A DNA stretch of 64,000 nucleotides from Mesomycoplasma molare (GTDB lineage Bacteria > Bacillota_I > Bacilli_A > Mycoplasmatales > Metamycoplasmataceae): NCBI RefSeq assembly GCF_024918955.1, contig NZ_CP103423.1, positions 496,001 to 560,000 of the forward strand, in the 5' to 3' direction. Shown here piece after piece: positions 36,031 through 48,107 of the stretch. The notes below the pieces were generated by a model, which saw only the letters and a list, made by a program, of their open reading frames with translations, made no database searches and was not told the origin of the DNA. Position numbers and translations under genes: made by a program. Numbering within the stretch: the stretch's first letter is position 1; each line of letters begins with the position of its first letter.

Positions 36031-38184
36031 TTATTTATTAATCATATTATTAAATTCTTCTTCAGTTATTTGTTTTATTTTATTTTTTTCTGCAGATTTT
36101 ATTTTTGATTCACCAGGATCGTCTCCTACTATTAAATAAGATGTTTTAGAGGTAACAGAGTTTGATAGTATTCCTGAGTGCATAGTTATTATATTTTTAA
36201 TTTCATTTCTTGATTTAGAAAGTGTACCAGTTATTACAAAAGATAAATTTTCTAAATTTTTACTTTCTATTTTATGAATTTTTTTAACAAATTTTAAATC
36301 TATATCTTTTAATTCTTCCAGTAATTGGATATTATCACTATTGCTAAAAAAGTTTTTTAATTCTTCAATAATAATTTCTCCAAATTTATCTACATCTACA
36401 AATTTTTCATAATCATAATTTAGCAATTCATCTATGCTATTAATTCTTTTTCCTATTTCTATAGAACCTTCTATTCCTACGTTTTTTATCCCTAAAGCAT
36501 AAATGAATTTACTAAATTCAATTGTTTTAGATTCTTCAATAGCTTGTAATAATTTAGTAGTTGATCTCATTTTGAACGTTTTTTGCTTTGTATTTTCTTC
36601 TAAATTGTCTAATTCTGTTAATTTTCTAATAGAGTCTTTTAGTTTAAATACATCTATAACATTTTTTATAATTCCTTTTTCATAAAAATTTTCAATAGTT
36701 TTTTTTGAAAGTGTTGAAACATCGAAAGCTTGTTTAGAAAAGAAATGTATAATTTTTTTAATATTTTTTTCTTTACAAGAGTTATTGATACAAAATTGTT
36801 CTTTTTCCGTTTCTTTCAATTCGCTATTACAACTAGGGCAGAATTTAAGAATTTTAATATTAGTTTCATCAAATTGTTTAACAGAGGCTATTACTTGTGG
36901 AATTATTTCTCCTGATTTTTTAATATAAACTTCTTCGTTCAAACGAATTTTTAAATTTATTATATTAACAAAATTATGTAAATATGCTTTGGAAACCAGT
37001 GTACCATTTAATAAAACTGGCTTTAGTTTTGCTACATAAGCTATTTTCCCCGTTCTACCTACGTTATATTCTATATCTAATAATTTTGTTTTAACCATTT
37101 CATCATAAAATTTAAATGCAATGGCTCCTTTCGGGTATTTAGAAGTCGATCCTAATTCTTCATAAAATAAATTATTATTTACTTTTATAACAACACCATC
37201 TATTTCATATTCTAAATTGTCCCTATTTAGTTCAATAAACTTTATTTCTTTATTTATTTCTTTTGCATCACTTACTTTTTTACCTAAATCATTAGTAATA
37301 AATCCTTGTAATTTTAGAAAATCTATTATTTCACTATGTGAATTTAAATTATGTTTTAACGGTTCTATTACTTGATAGAAAAAACCTTTAATAGATTCCA
37401 TTTCTATTTTAGAAATATTTTTTAGTTTTCTAACTATCCCTGCGGCAGCATTTCTTGGATTTAAAAAAAGATTTTTTCTTTCTAATTTCGGAAGTGTTTT
37501 TAAAGGTCTAGTAATGTTATTTTGTTTTATATATTCATTATTTTTTTTAATTTCTTCATATTCATCTATTTTTTGTTGAATTAAAGAATTTAAAAAGATA
37601 AAATCTTTTTTACTTATGTATAATTCTCCCCTAATTTCTATATTTTCAAAATAATTAATAGTTCTAGGAAAAAAATCTATTTTAGTTAGCAAAATATTTT
37701 CTATAATATTTTCACCTTCTGTTCCATTTCCTCTTGTTAATGCTCTTACTAATTTTCCTTTTTCATAGTGTAGTGCAATTGATAAACCATCAATTTTTGG
37801 TTCAATATAAAACTCGTTTATTTCCTTTATATTCTCTTTAGAATCATTAACAAATTTTTCTATTTCTGAAACAGAGTAAGCTTTATTTAAGGAAAGCATC
37901 GGAAAATTATGCTTTATTTTTTCAAATTGAACACTTTTAAAATTATGAATTTTTTGTGTAGGTGAATTTTTATTTTCTTCAAAAGTAAACAAATGAAAGA
38001 ACTTATGTTCTAATTCAATAAGTTCTTTCATTTTATCTTCGTATATTTCATCACTTATTTCTTGAATATTTTTCTCAAAATATAATTCATCGTGATATTC
38101 TATTTCTTCTCTAAGGTTTTTGATGATTTCTTTTATTTCTTCTTCACTTTTATTTTTGATTTTTATTTCAGTTTTTTTTCTCAT
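36031..38184 (-). CDS. ligA: NAD-dependent DNA ligase
   Basis: Seals nicks in replication and repair. The 717-residue protein (somewhat longer than the usual 670) has an Ia-type N-terminal domain (YHDELYFE), the adenylated Lys in EPKIDGLSIALHY, TRGNGTEGENI, an OB-fold, a four-Cys zinc finger (CPSCNSEL, then FCINNSC), helix-hairpin-helix repeats and a C-terminal BRCT domain (LSFVITGTLSKSRNEIKNII). An AAGGA site lies in the 7-base gap after ecfT. Confidence 0.97.
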   Translation of the reverse strand: MRKKTEIKIKNKSEEEIKEIIKNLREEIEYHDELYFEKNIQEISDEIYEDKMKELIELEHKFFHLFTFEENKNSPTQKIHNFKSVQFEKIKHNFPMLSLNKAYSVSEIEKFVNDSKENIKEINEFYIEPKIDGLSIALHYEKGKLVRALTRGNGTEGENIIENILLTKIDFFPRTINYFENIEIRGELYISKKDFIFLNSLIQQKIDEYEEIKKNNEYIKQNNITRPLKTLPKLERKNLFLNPRNAAAGIVRKLKNISKIEMESIKGFFYQVIEPLKHNLNSHSEIIDFLKLQGFITNDLGKKVSDAKEINKEIKFIELNRDNLEYEIDGVVIKVNNNLFYEELGSTSKYPKGAIAFKFYDEMVKTKLLDIEYNVGRTGKIAYVAKLKPVLLNGTLVSKAYLHNFVNIINLKIRLNEEVYIKKSGEIIPQVIASVKQFDETNIKILKFCPSCNSELKETEKEQFCINNSCKEKNIKKIIHFFSKQAFDVSTLSKKTIENFYEKGIIKNVIDVFKLKDSIRKLTELDNLEENTKQKTFKMRSTTKLLQAIEESKTIEFSKFIYALGIKNVGIEGSIEIGKRINSIDELLNYDYEKFVDVDKFGEIIIEELKNFFSNSDNIQLLEELKDIDLKFVKKIHKIESKNLENLSFVITGTLSKSRNEIKNIITMHSGILSNSVTSKTSYLIVGDDPGESKIKSAEKNKIKQITEEEFNNMINK

Positions 38185-38191
38185 TTTTTCC

Positions 38192-39115
38192 TTAAAATTG
38201 TTGAATAGTATAAAGTCAAAAGGTAGGTAAAGGACCTATTATATTTTGTTCAATTAAAATAACAAAAATTATAAAAGAAATCAAAAGGAATATGAATAAA
38301 TAATCAAATCACTTAAATGATAAATGACGGTATTTTGTTCTTTTTTTGTAAGGATCATAACCTCTAACTTCCATAGCATTTGCTAAATCTTCTGCTCTAG
38401 AAAAAGATAAAACAAATAAAGGGATTGTTAATGTAACCATTGATTTTACTTTATCTTTTATTTTTCCGTGTTTAAAATCAACACCTCTCGAAGCTTGCGC
38501 TTTCATTATTCTGTTAGCTTCCAATAAAAGTGTTGGAATAAATCTTATCCCTATAGTTATAATCATAGCAATAATATTTGTATTTATTTTAACTAATTTT
38601 AAAGGAGAAATCAAATCTTCGATAGCGCTTGTAAGTAAAATTGGTTTGGTTGTATATATCAATAGAGTTGTTACGATAACCATGCAATAAATTCTTAAAC
38701 CTAAAACGAAAGCTCTAACGAAAGAAAGTGTTGTATACTTAAAAACAGTAAAACCAAAATTTATTTCAAAAAAAGTTTTTTTAACAAAGTTTAAAGATTC
38801 TTCGTGATTTAAACCAAATAAAGAAAAATCAGGTTTTTCAAAATTACTAAAGTCATTTAAAATAAACCCAAATATTACTGACATAAAAATAAACACAAAA
38901 ATTGATAATTTAGCTAACTTTAATAAATGGAACGGTTTTCCTGTTGTTGTTACAAAAATTATTAGTATAGGTACAATTAAAAAACTTAATGTAAGTAAAT
39001 GTGAAGTAACAAAAAATAATGTAATGAAAATTATATTAAAAATTAATTTTAACCTTGGATCTAATTTGTGTAAAAAAGTATTTTTACCAACATATTTACC
39101 AATAGAAATATTCAT
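38192..39115 (-). CDS. ecfT: ECF transporter T component
   Basis: The membrane scaffold that couples the two ATPases to substrate-binding S proteins for vitamin and other micronutrient uptake. The 307-residue frame includes TGA-Trp codons near the end (SFKWFDYLFIF). It has about six hydrophobic segments, the N-terminal FLHKLDPRLKLIFNI signature and the two Ala-Arg coupling motifs (NRIMKAQASRGVDF and SRAEDLANAMEVRGYDP). One base separates it from ecfA2. Confidence 0.95.
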
Positions 39116-39116
39116 A

Positions 39117-40022
39117 TTATTCTTCCTTTCTTAAGTTATTAATTTTTTCAGCTAAATCTTCAATTTTTCTTACTTTACCTAATTTTATCCCTTTATATTC
39201 TATTTTTTTAACAAGGGTTAAAAGTTTTGTTGGTTGCATATCATTTTTTAACAAAAATTCATTATCGCTAAGAATATCAAATGTATCTCCATCTTTTATT
39301 ATTTTACCCTTTTTAAAAACAATAGTTCTTTTAGTTCAAGCGAGAGCATTGTCTAAATCATGAGTAACTATAACTATAGTTTTGCCGGATTTATAAAGAT
39401 TATCAAAAATTGCTAATGTTTCATTAATACCTACAGGATCTAAACCCGCTGTTGGTTCATCAAAAAAAATAATATCTGGCTCCATAGCTAAAATACCTGC
39501 TATAGCAACCCTTCTTTTTTGTCCTCCCGATAAGTCAAAAGGTGATTTTTGTAGGTAGCTTTCATCTAACCCTACAAGTTTTATGATTTTCTTAGCATTT
39601 TCTAAAGCTTTTTCTTTAGGTACACCCATTGAAATTGCACCAAAAATTATGTCTTTTTCAATAGTTTGTTCAAATAATTGATATTCTGCAAATTGAAAAA
39701 CCACTCCCACTCTTTTTCTTATTTGCTTTATTTTTTTACCTTTTAATCCTTTAAAAAATGATGGTTTTTTTAAAACCACTCTTTCTTTAATTTCGTTATT
39801 TTGCTTGTCTTTGTTAATATATAAAAATTCTATTTCACCTAGATCAGGAAAAATTAAACCATTCATATGCTCAATAAATGTTGTTTTACCGCTACCAGTT
39901 TGCCCTATTATAGAAATAAATTCTCCTGGGTTAATTTCAGTTGAAACTCCATCAAGGGCATTAAATTTAGTAGGTAGATCTCTATCATAAACTTTAACTA
40001 TATTATTTATTTTAATTTGCAT
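39117..40022 (-). CDS. ecfA2: ECF transporter ATPase, second subunit
   Basis: A 301-residue ABC ATPase: Walker [21 protein letters not shown]-loop [13 protein letters not shown], signature [13 protein letters not shown], Walker [15 protein letters not shown] and H-loop [15 protein letters not shown] (Trp by TGA). The EcfA-typical C-terminal extension is present. An insertion of about 25 residues before the Q-loop ([19 protein letters not shown]) is somewhat longer than usual. It overlaps ecfA1 by 16 bases. Confidence 0.95.
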
Positions 40023-40813
40023 ATTTCCTCTATTAATTTTTCTTCGTCATAAGTAGTTTCTATTCCTTTAATTAAACTTGAAACTTTATAGATAAAAGGT
40101 GAATCAATTTTAGCTTTTTCTAAAATATTTTTATCATTAAGAATTTTTCTCGGATTACCTTGTGCGATAACTTGCCCTTGTGATAAAACTATTACCTCAT
40201 CTGCTAAGATAGCTTCATCCATGTCATGAGTTATAGAAATTAGTGTTTTTTCCCTAGTTGCTTGAATTTCCTTGATTATATTTAGAACATCGAATTTACC
40301 TTTCGGATCTAGCATTGAGGTGACTTCATCAAAAATTATTATTTTTGGATTAAGTGCCAAAATAGAAGCGATAGCTACCCTTTGTTTTTGCCCTCCAGAA
40401 AGAGACTGAGGTTCTCTTTCTAATTGATCAACCATATTAACTTTAGTTGCTAAATCTAAAATGATTTTTTTCATTTCTTTTGTTGATATTAATCTATTTT
40501 CTAGACCAAACGCTATATCGTCTTCTACTGTTGCTCCCACAAATTGATTATCAGGATTTTGAAAAATAATACCAATATGGGATCTTACTGCACTTAAAGT
40601 TTCTTTAGATAATAAAATATCATTTACTCAAACTTCACCAGAATTAGGTTTTATAATTCCCGTTAATACTTTAGATAAAGTCGATTTACCTGAACCATTA
40701 TGACCTAAAATAGCAATGTATTTACCTTTTTCGAAATTTAAATTAATATTATTTAATACTAATTTAGCTTCACTTTCATCATAACTAAAAAACACATCTT
40801 TAACTCTTATCAT
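40007..40813 (-). CDS. ecfA1: ECF transporter ATPase, first subunit
   Basis: A 268-residue ABC ATPase with Walker [19 protein letters not shown]-loop [22 protein letters not shown], signature [13 protein letters not shown], Walker [15 protein letters not shown] (Glu retained) and H-loop [11 protein letters not shown]. First gene of the ecfA1-ecfA2-ecfT core. No S-component gene is adjacent, so this is a group II energy module shared by unlinked S proteins. Confidence 0.95.
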
Positions 40814-40845
40814 AATATATGGAATTATACTATAATTTATAATCT

Positions 40846-41196
40846 TTATTTTAATATTAAATTTGCTGAATTTAGATAGGAACGAAGAAGTAAACTAGCA
40901 CCAAGTTTAACACCACCAAAATATCTAACAACAATTAAAATTTTATTTTCTATATTTTTAATTTTCAATAAGTTTAATAAAGGCTTTCCAGCTGTTCCAG
41001 AAGGTTCTTTATCATCACTCATTCCATGATAAATTATTCCATCAGATTCTTTTACAACATAAGCATAACAAATATGTCTAGCTTTTTTGTGTTCTTGTCT
41101 TAAATTTTCAATTATTGTTTTAACTTCAGATTTCTCTTTTATATCAAAAATAAAAGAATAAAATTTAGATTTTTTTATTTCGTATAAATTATTCAT
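40846..41196 (-). CDS. YigZ/IMPACT-family protein (single domain)
   Basis: A 116-residue protein matching the N-terminal IMPACT domain: [38 protein letters not shown] and [20 protein letters not shown]. Bacterial YigZ proteins are about 200 residues with a second ferredoxin-like domain, which is absent here. The family is linked to translation control but its bacterial role is unclear. The start overlaps the stop of the preceding gene (TAATG). Confidence 0.87.
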   Translation of the reverse strand: MNNLYEIKKSKFYSFIFDIKEKSEVKTIIENLRQEHKKARHICYAYVVKESDGIIYHGMSDDKEPSGTAGKPLLNLLKIKNIENKILIVVRYFGGVKLGASLLLRSYLNSANLILK

Positions 41197-42404
41197 TATT
41201 TAAGTTTAAATTGAACATTTCCTTCTGCTATAACATGAGATTTAATCTTAGATAAAACTTGACCTAAATTTATTACATCAAAATTTTCTCTTTCTTCAAA
41301 TTTTATTTTTTCATCTAGAGCATAAACTGTTAAAGTGTATATTCCATCTTTTTCTGTTGCATTAGGTATTTTTATTAAACCATAAGAATTTGCAATATAT
41401 CTAAAAATTTCATTACTACTGTTAAATTCACTTGCTAATTTAGTTGATAAATGTGTACCAAACGTATTTACATAATGGAATTTTTGTGTAGAATCTACAT
41501 TAAATTCATTAATTTGTTCACTTTTAATTTTAATAATTGTATTATCAGCTTTTATATTTGTTTTTAATCAAAAAATTAAAGGTACACCATATGTTTTTAC
41601 TTCAGCATTTCCTAATAAAGTAATAACATAGGACTTAGCTTTTTCAATATTTTTAAATTCTAAGGGTATAGAGAAATTGTGAAAATAGTTATTATGAATT
41701 TTTCCAACAAAAAAATCTTTTAGATATAAATTGTTATTTTCTTTATAAAAAGCATTAGAAAATATTTCTATAGTTTCTTTTAAATTATCTTTATAAAAAT
41801 ATATATTATTTGATTCTAATCCTTTGTTTAATTCTTCAACTGTTTTATTGTTTTCTATTAGGTTTTCTAATTCAAAAGTGTATTTTGTTCTATATAAAAA
41901 AGTGTAAAAACCTTGTTCTATAACTTTTCCTTTTATTAAATTTTGAAAATCATCAAAAAATAAACCATTTTCTTTCTTATAATTTGAGTTTTCCAAAATA
42001 TTTTCACAATTTAGTGCATAAACTCTTAATTCATAATTATGATCACTTTCCACGGGAAATGGACCAACAAAATAATCGTTTTGTTTTTCGTTTGATAAAT
42101 TCTCTAATAAAGGATTTTTAATGAGTGAACTTATTGTGTTTTCAAATTGTAATATTTTATCTTTGTTTTGAAAAGAAAAATCTCAACCTAATTTATTAGT
42201 TTTAATATTTGCTGCTATCCAATGAATAAATGGTACTCCTAAAGATTTAGAAGCCTCTTTATCTATCAATGTTATCGCGTATGATTTTGCTCCTTTTATT
42301 TTTTTTCATTTAATCGGGAAGCTTACCGAATTATTTTTTAAATTACCATTACCAAATTGTGTTTCTAAAACACCTTTTTTAACATTTTTTACTATTATTT
42401 TCAT
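41196..42404 (-). CDS. Tandem PEBP-like (YbhB/YbcL family) protein
   Basis: A 402-residue frame with TGA-Trp. Two halves each resemble the phosphatidylethanolamine-binding-protein fold: residues about 17-55 (SVSFPIKWKKIKGAKSYAIT...GVPFIHWIAANIK) with FVGPFPVESDHNYELRVYAL later, and again from about residue 245 (FSIPLEFKNIEKAKSYVITL...GVPLIFWLKTNIK) with GIYTLTVYALDEK. Bacterial PEBP proteins are about 150-180 residues and single-domain; this one appears duplicated with diverged ligand loops. No signal peptide, so cytosolic. It is followed directly by the YigZ-like gene. Ligand unknown. Confidence 0.72.
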
Positions 42405-42466
42405 ATCTAGAATTTTAACAAAATAAAAACACATAGTTAAAAAAACTATGTGTTTTTCAAGATAAA

Positions 42467-42733
42467 TTATTTTCTAATTCCTAATTTTTCTATTGTCGCT
42501 TTATATGAATCAAAATTTGTTTCTTTTAAATAAGATAAAAGTTTTTTACGTTTATTTACCTTAGCCATAAATCCACGTTTTGAATGTTTATCTTTTTTAT
42601 TCACTTCAAAGTGTTTTTTTAATGATTCAATATCTTCTGTCAATATAGCGATTTGAACTTCAATCATACCTGTGTTTTTTTCGTTTCCACCAAATTCGAT
42701 TGTTAATTCTCTTTTACGTTCTTTTGAAACCAT
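42467..42733 (-). CDS. rpsO: 30S ribosomal protein S15
   Basis: An 88-residue protein with the S15 core [22 protein letters not shown] and [18 protein letters not shown]. Preceded by AAGGAG. Normal length. It stands between the PEBP-like gene and tpiA. Confidence 0.97.
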   Translation of the reverse strand: MVSKERKRELTIEFGGNEKNTGMIEVQIAILTEDIESLKKHFEVNKKDKHSKRGFMAKVNKRKKLLSYLKETNFDSYKATIEKLGIRK

Positions 42734-42829
42734 AATTTCTCCTTAAAATTTATATGATCTAAACCCAGTTAAAACCTGAACGAAAATGTTATAACCGAGC
42801 AAAAATTATTTTTATAAATTTTACCACAA

Positions 42830-43558
<729 letters not shown>

Positions 43559-43663
43559 TTTTCTCCTATTTTTATAAAATTATACAAAATTTTAAATAGA
43601 AATATATTTTATAATTGAAATTATTAAAAGATTTTATTTAAAAATAAATAATTTAAAGTTGAT

Positions 43664-43693
43664 AAAAAAAACTAATAGAAATTATTCTATTAG
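43664..43693 (-). terminator. Terminator after the degV gene
   Basis: CTAATAGAA / TTCTATTAG with a 4-base loop, followed on the minus strand by a run of eight T. Confidence 0.75.
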
Positions 43694-43714
43694 CTTCAAT
43701 TTATTAAATTTAAA

Positions 43715-44584
43715 TTATTGTTGAAAAATCATTTTTAAGAAATTAATTTGTTCATCACTTATGTCTAGAATACCAAAAGCGACTGCCTCTAAACCTGTAT
43801 GAATAGCTATTGTATTAGGAATATCAAATAACTCAATTTTGCTATTTGAATAACTTTCAAATTCTTCTTTTATTTCATTAATTTCTTTATTTCCTGAATG
43901 AATAATTATGGTTCTTAAATTTTTTATATTAGATTTATAAAGATCAAAATTTTCTTTATAAAAATTGAATAAAGTCTTTCTAAAAATTCTTCCTTTACCC
44001 TCTTTTTGCAATTTACCATTTTCTAATTTTATAACAGGAACAATTTTTAGTAGTTTTGCTATAGAAGCTGCTGATGGACTTAATCTTCCGCCTCTAACTA
44101 AGGCATCATTATATTTGGGAATTAATAAGAATTTACCTTTATAATCTTCTTCCATTTTTTCTATTGCAGAATCTAAATTCATATTTTTCATTACATTATT
44201 TCTAAAATTCAATATGTCTATTATTGACAATAGTGTAACTTTATTAGATTTTACAACATAAACTTTTTTGTTATTTGAAAAAGTTGCCTTTAAATTAGCA
44301 TATTGAGATGATAAACCTTCACTAATGGGATAAATTATTATTTTGTCATATTTACTATTTAAATATTCTACTAATTCTAAAGCTGAACCTAATGGTGTAG
44401 CAGAAGTTGAAACTTTAGATTTTAAAGTTACATGTTTTAAAATTTCTCCTGATTCTAAATCTATTCCATCTGCAAATTCTTTATCATCAATATTTATATA
44501 TAAAGGTAAAAAATATAAGTCCATTTTCTCTGCCATTTTTTTTGTTAGTCCTGTTGCGGAATCTACTATAATTGCTATTTTCAT
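43715..44584 (-). CDS. DegV-family fatty-acid-binding protein
   Basis: A 289-residue protein starting MKIAIIVDSATGL, the DegV N-terminus, with KVSTSATPLGSALELVEYL, the ISEGLSSQY loop and IHTGLEAVAFGIL near the C-terminus. An upstream in-frame extension of 12 residues is possible but has no better start. DegV/FakB proteins bind a fatty acid for phosphorylation by FakA; which acid is unknown. Divergent from tyrS. Confidence 0.92.
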   Translation of the reverse strand: MKIAIIVDSATGLTKKMAEKMDLYFLPLYINIDDKEFADGIDLESGEILKHVTLKSKVSTSATPLGSALELVEYLNSKYDKIIIYPISEGLSSQYANLKATFSNNKKVYVVKSNKVTLLSIIDILNFRNNVMKNMNLDSAIEKMEEDYKGKFLLIPKYNDALVRGGRLSPSAASIAKLLKIVPVIKLENGKLQKEGKGRIFRKTLFNFYKENFDLYKSNIKNLRTIIIHSGNKEINEIKEEFESYSNSKIELFDIPNTIAIHTGLEAVAFGILDISDEQINFLKMIFQQ

Positions 44585-44664
44585 AAATTTAATTATATAA
44601 TAATTTTGTATATTTTTCAAAAATTATAACTCTTATAAAAAAGGAAGAAAATAATAAAATTTAG

Positions 44665-44693
44665 TATAATTTGACATAATAAAAAGGAGAAAA
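44665..44693 (+). promoter_or_regulatory. -10 box and ribosome-binding site for tyrS
   Basis: TATAAT at 44665-44670 and AAAAGGAG 6 bases before the ATG. No T-box-like leader fits in the 109-base divergent region. Confidence 0.55.
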
Positions 44694-45944
44694 ATGAAAG
44701 AAAAATTGATCTTAGATTTGGAAAAAAGAGGCATTTTAAAAGATATTACAAATAAAAACAAATTTATAAATCTACAAAAAAATGAAGCTATTTATGCTGG
44801 TTTTGATCCTACCGCAATTTCTTTACACTTAGGAAATTACATTCAAATTTCTGTGTTGTTAAGATTAAAAAGATATGGAGTAAAAGTAATTGCATTAGTA
44901 GGTGGTGCTACGGGTATGATAGGAGATCCTTCTTTTAACCTTAGCGAAAGAAAACTCTTAGATTTTGATGAAATAGAAAAGAATAAAAATTCTATAAAAA
45001 ATCAACTCTCTTCTTTTGGTATAGAAGTTTTTGATAATTATGAAATTTACAAAAATATGAATGTTTTAGAATTTTTAAGAACAATTGGAAAAAATTTGAA
45101 TGTTAACTACATGATTTCTAAAGATTCTGTTGCTGATAGATTAGAAACAGGATTGTCCTTTACTGAATTTTCATATCAACTTATTCAAGGTTGAGATTTT
45201 AAGTATTTATATGAAAATTTTAATGTAATAGGACAACTTGGTGGTTCAGATCAATGAGGAAATATTACAAGCGGTATTGAAATAATAAGAAAAAACATAG
45301 GCGATCAACATAAAGCTTTTGGTATTACAACAAATTTATTAACAGATAAAAATAACAAAAAATTCGGTAAATCAACAGGTGGTGGTTCTTTATGATTAAA
45401 TAAAAACTTAACTTCTCCTTTTCAAATGTATCAATTTTTACTTTCTCAGGATGACGAAGTAGTTGAAAGACTTTTAAAATACTTAACCTTTATAGAAATT
45501 GAAGAAATTGAAAACATAATTAATAAACATCAGTTAAAAAAATCAGATAAAATCGCCCAAAAAACTTTGGCTTTTGAAGTCGTAAAAGATATTCATGGTG
45601 TTGAAGAAGCTAATAATGCAGTTAAAATAACTAATATTTTATTTAATAAAGGTGATTTGGAACAATTAACTATAGAAAATATTCAGCAACTTAAAAATTC
45701 TATTCCCTTTATTAAAATCGATAAAATAGAAAACGCTTCTCAATTATTGTTAGATAGCAAAATTATATCTTCTAAAAGAGAATTAAGAGAATTTCTAGCA
45801 CAATGTTCAATATCTATTAATGGATCGGTAATAAAAAATGAACAAGATTCAGTTGATACTAATAAATTTGAAAATAAATTTATTTTAGTAAAAAAAGGAA
45901 AGAAAAATTACTTTGTTTTAGAAATTAAAAAAGAGGAAAAATAA
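44694..45944 (+). CDS. tyrS: Tyrosyl-tRNA synthetase
   Basis: Charges tRNA-Tyr. The 416-residue protein shows YAGFDPTAISLHLGNY (the HIGH-type motif is HLGN), VGGATGMIGDPS, QLIQGWDF with TGA-Trp, GGSDQWGNI, the KMSKS-equivalent KKFGKSTGG, and a C-terminal S4 RNA-binding domain (KIISSKRELREFLAQCSISING). Normal length. TAATG overlap with the next gene. Confidence 0.97.
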
Positions 45945-48061
45945 TGGATGAAATTATTATAATTGAGTTATCTAAAGAATTAGACATTAAACCTATTTAC
46001 ATTAAAAGAGTTTTAGAATTGCTTGAGGATGATAACACAATCGCTTTTATTTCTAGATATAGAAAAGATTATACAAATGGTTTAGATGAAATTCAAATTA
46101 AAGAAATCTATGATCGTTATAAATATAATCTAAAATTAAACCAAAGAAAAGAAGCTATTATTAAAAGCTTAAAAGAAAAAGACATTTTAACTCCGGAACT
46201 AGAAACTTCAATTTTAAACACAAAAAAACTTATAGAACTAGAAAATCTCTATAAACCTTACTCTACAGGTAAAAAAACGAAAGCAAACATCGCTATTGCG
46301 AAGGGATTAAAACCGTTCGCTTTATTTTTACTTTCCCTAAATAAAAAAGTTTCTTTAGAAAATGAAGCAAATAAATACATCGATTCTTCAAAGGGAGTTA
46401 ATAATTTGGATGATGTTATAGAAGGATCCAAAGACATTATAGCTGACATAGTAAATAATGACTTAGAAACTAGAAACAAATGACTAGATTTGATTTATGC
46501 ACACTCTAAAATAACTACTAAATTGAAAGATAAAGAAAAGGATGTAGAAAACAAATATCAAATTTACTACAATTTTTCAAAACCTATAAAGTACTTACAA
46601 AGTTATCAAATAATGGCCCTAAATAGAGCATATGATAAAAAAATTATTTCTTTTTCTTTTGAATACAAAAAAGATTTTTTAACAAAGTTTATTGTTAATA
46701 AATATACGAAAAAAGTGCAATGAGAAGGTCAAAAATACATTGAAGATGCTGTTAAAAATGGGCTAAAAAGACTTTTAATTCCTAGTGTTGAAAATCAAGT
46801 TTATTCTGAATTATTATCTAAAGCCCAAGAAAAAAGCGCTAATATTTTTACAAATAATTTAACTAATCTTTTATTACAAAAACCAATAAAAAATAAAACT
46901 ATTTTAGGATGAGATCCTGCTTATAAAACCGGATGTAAATTAGCTGTTGTTGATTCCACAAATAAAGTTCTAGAAATAGATGTAATTTACCCAACTAAAC
47001 CTCGTAATAATAACGATTTAATTGATGCTGAAAATAAAATTATAAATTTATTAAAAAAATATAATATAGACTTAATTGCCATTGGTAATGGTACTGCTAG
47101 TTGAGAAAGTATTCAATTTATTTCTAAAGTTATACAAGATAATAAATTAAATGTTAACTTTATAATAACTTCAGAAGCAGGAGCTTCCGTCTACTCCGCT
47201 TCAAAAGTTGCTATCAAAGAATTTCCAGATTTATCAGTCGAACAAAGATCTGCAATTAATATAGCTAGAAGAAATATCGATCCTTTAGCAGAACTTATAA
47301 AAATAGACCCAAAAAGTATTGGAGTTGGTCAATATCAGCACGATATTCCTTCTAAATTATTGGATGAAAAATTAGAGTATTCTGTTACAAGTTGCGTAAA
47401 TAAAGTAGGGGTTGATGTTAATACTGCTTCAACAAATTTATTATCGTACATATCTGGTATTAATTTAAAAATTGCAAAAAATATAGTATCTTATATTATA
47501 AAAAATGAAAAAATCAAAAATAGAAATGAACTTTTAAAAATTTCTGGAATTAGTGAAAAAATATTTCAACAAGCTGCTGGTTTTTTGAGAATTTCTGATT
47601 CAGATGAATTTTTAGATAAAACCTCTATACACCCCGAACTATATGAAAAAACATATAAAATCATTAATCACTTTAATTTAGAACTTAAAAATTTAGATAA
47701 AATAAAAGACATAAGCATTGAAAAAATAGTCAAAGAATTAAAACTAGACTATTATGAAACAAAATTAATAGTAGATAATCTTTCTAATCCTCTTAGAGAT
47801 TATCGCGATGATTTAAGTGACCCTATTTTAAGAAATAATATTATTGAAAAAGAAAAATTAGAAATAGGAATGCAATTTAAAGGAATAATTAGAAATATAA
47901 CAGAATTTGGCGCTTTTATAGAAATCGGACTAAAAGACGATGTATTTTTACACATTTCTAACTTTAATGATAAAGAAATTAATATAAACGATGTTGTTAA
48001 TGTAGAAATATTTCAAATTAAGCCTGAAGGTAATATTACTGTTAATTTAATTAAAGAATAA
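45944..48061 (+). CDS. tex: Tex-family RNA-binding protein (YqgF and S1 domains)
   Basis: A 705-residue frame with TGA-Trp. Domains in order: Tex N-terminal helical region (SRYRKDYTNGLDEIQIKEI), YqgF-like resolvase fold (TILGWDPAYKTGCKLAVVD; DLIAIGNGTASWES), helix-hairpin-helix region (VDVNTASTNLLSYISGIN) and a C-terminal S1 domain (GMQFKGIIRNITEFGAFIEI). Family members bind RNA and associate with transcription and ribosomes. Slightly shorter than Bacillus YdcI. Co-transcribed with tyrS. Confidence 0.93.
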
Positions 48062-48063
48062 AA

Positions 48064-48095
48064 ACAAAAAACCTAGATTATCTAGTGTTTTTTTA
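48064..48095 (+). terminator. Weak terminator after tex
   Basis: Short inverted repeat CTAGA / TCTAG around TTA, flanked by A-rich and then T-rich runs (seven T). Confidence 0.5.
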
Positions 48096-48107
48096 TATAA
48101 TTAAAAA
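48096..48107 (+). promoter_or_regulatory. -10 box giving a leaderless nadD transcript
   Basis: TATAAT at 48096-48101 lies only 6 bases before the nadD ATG at 48108, and there is no ribosome-binding site. Transcription would begin at or next to the start codon. Confidence 0.5.
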
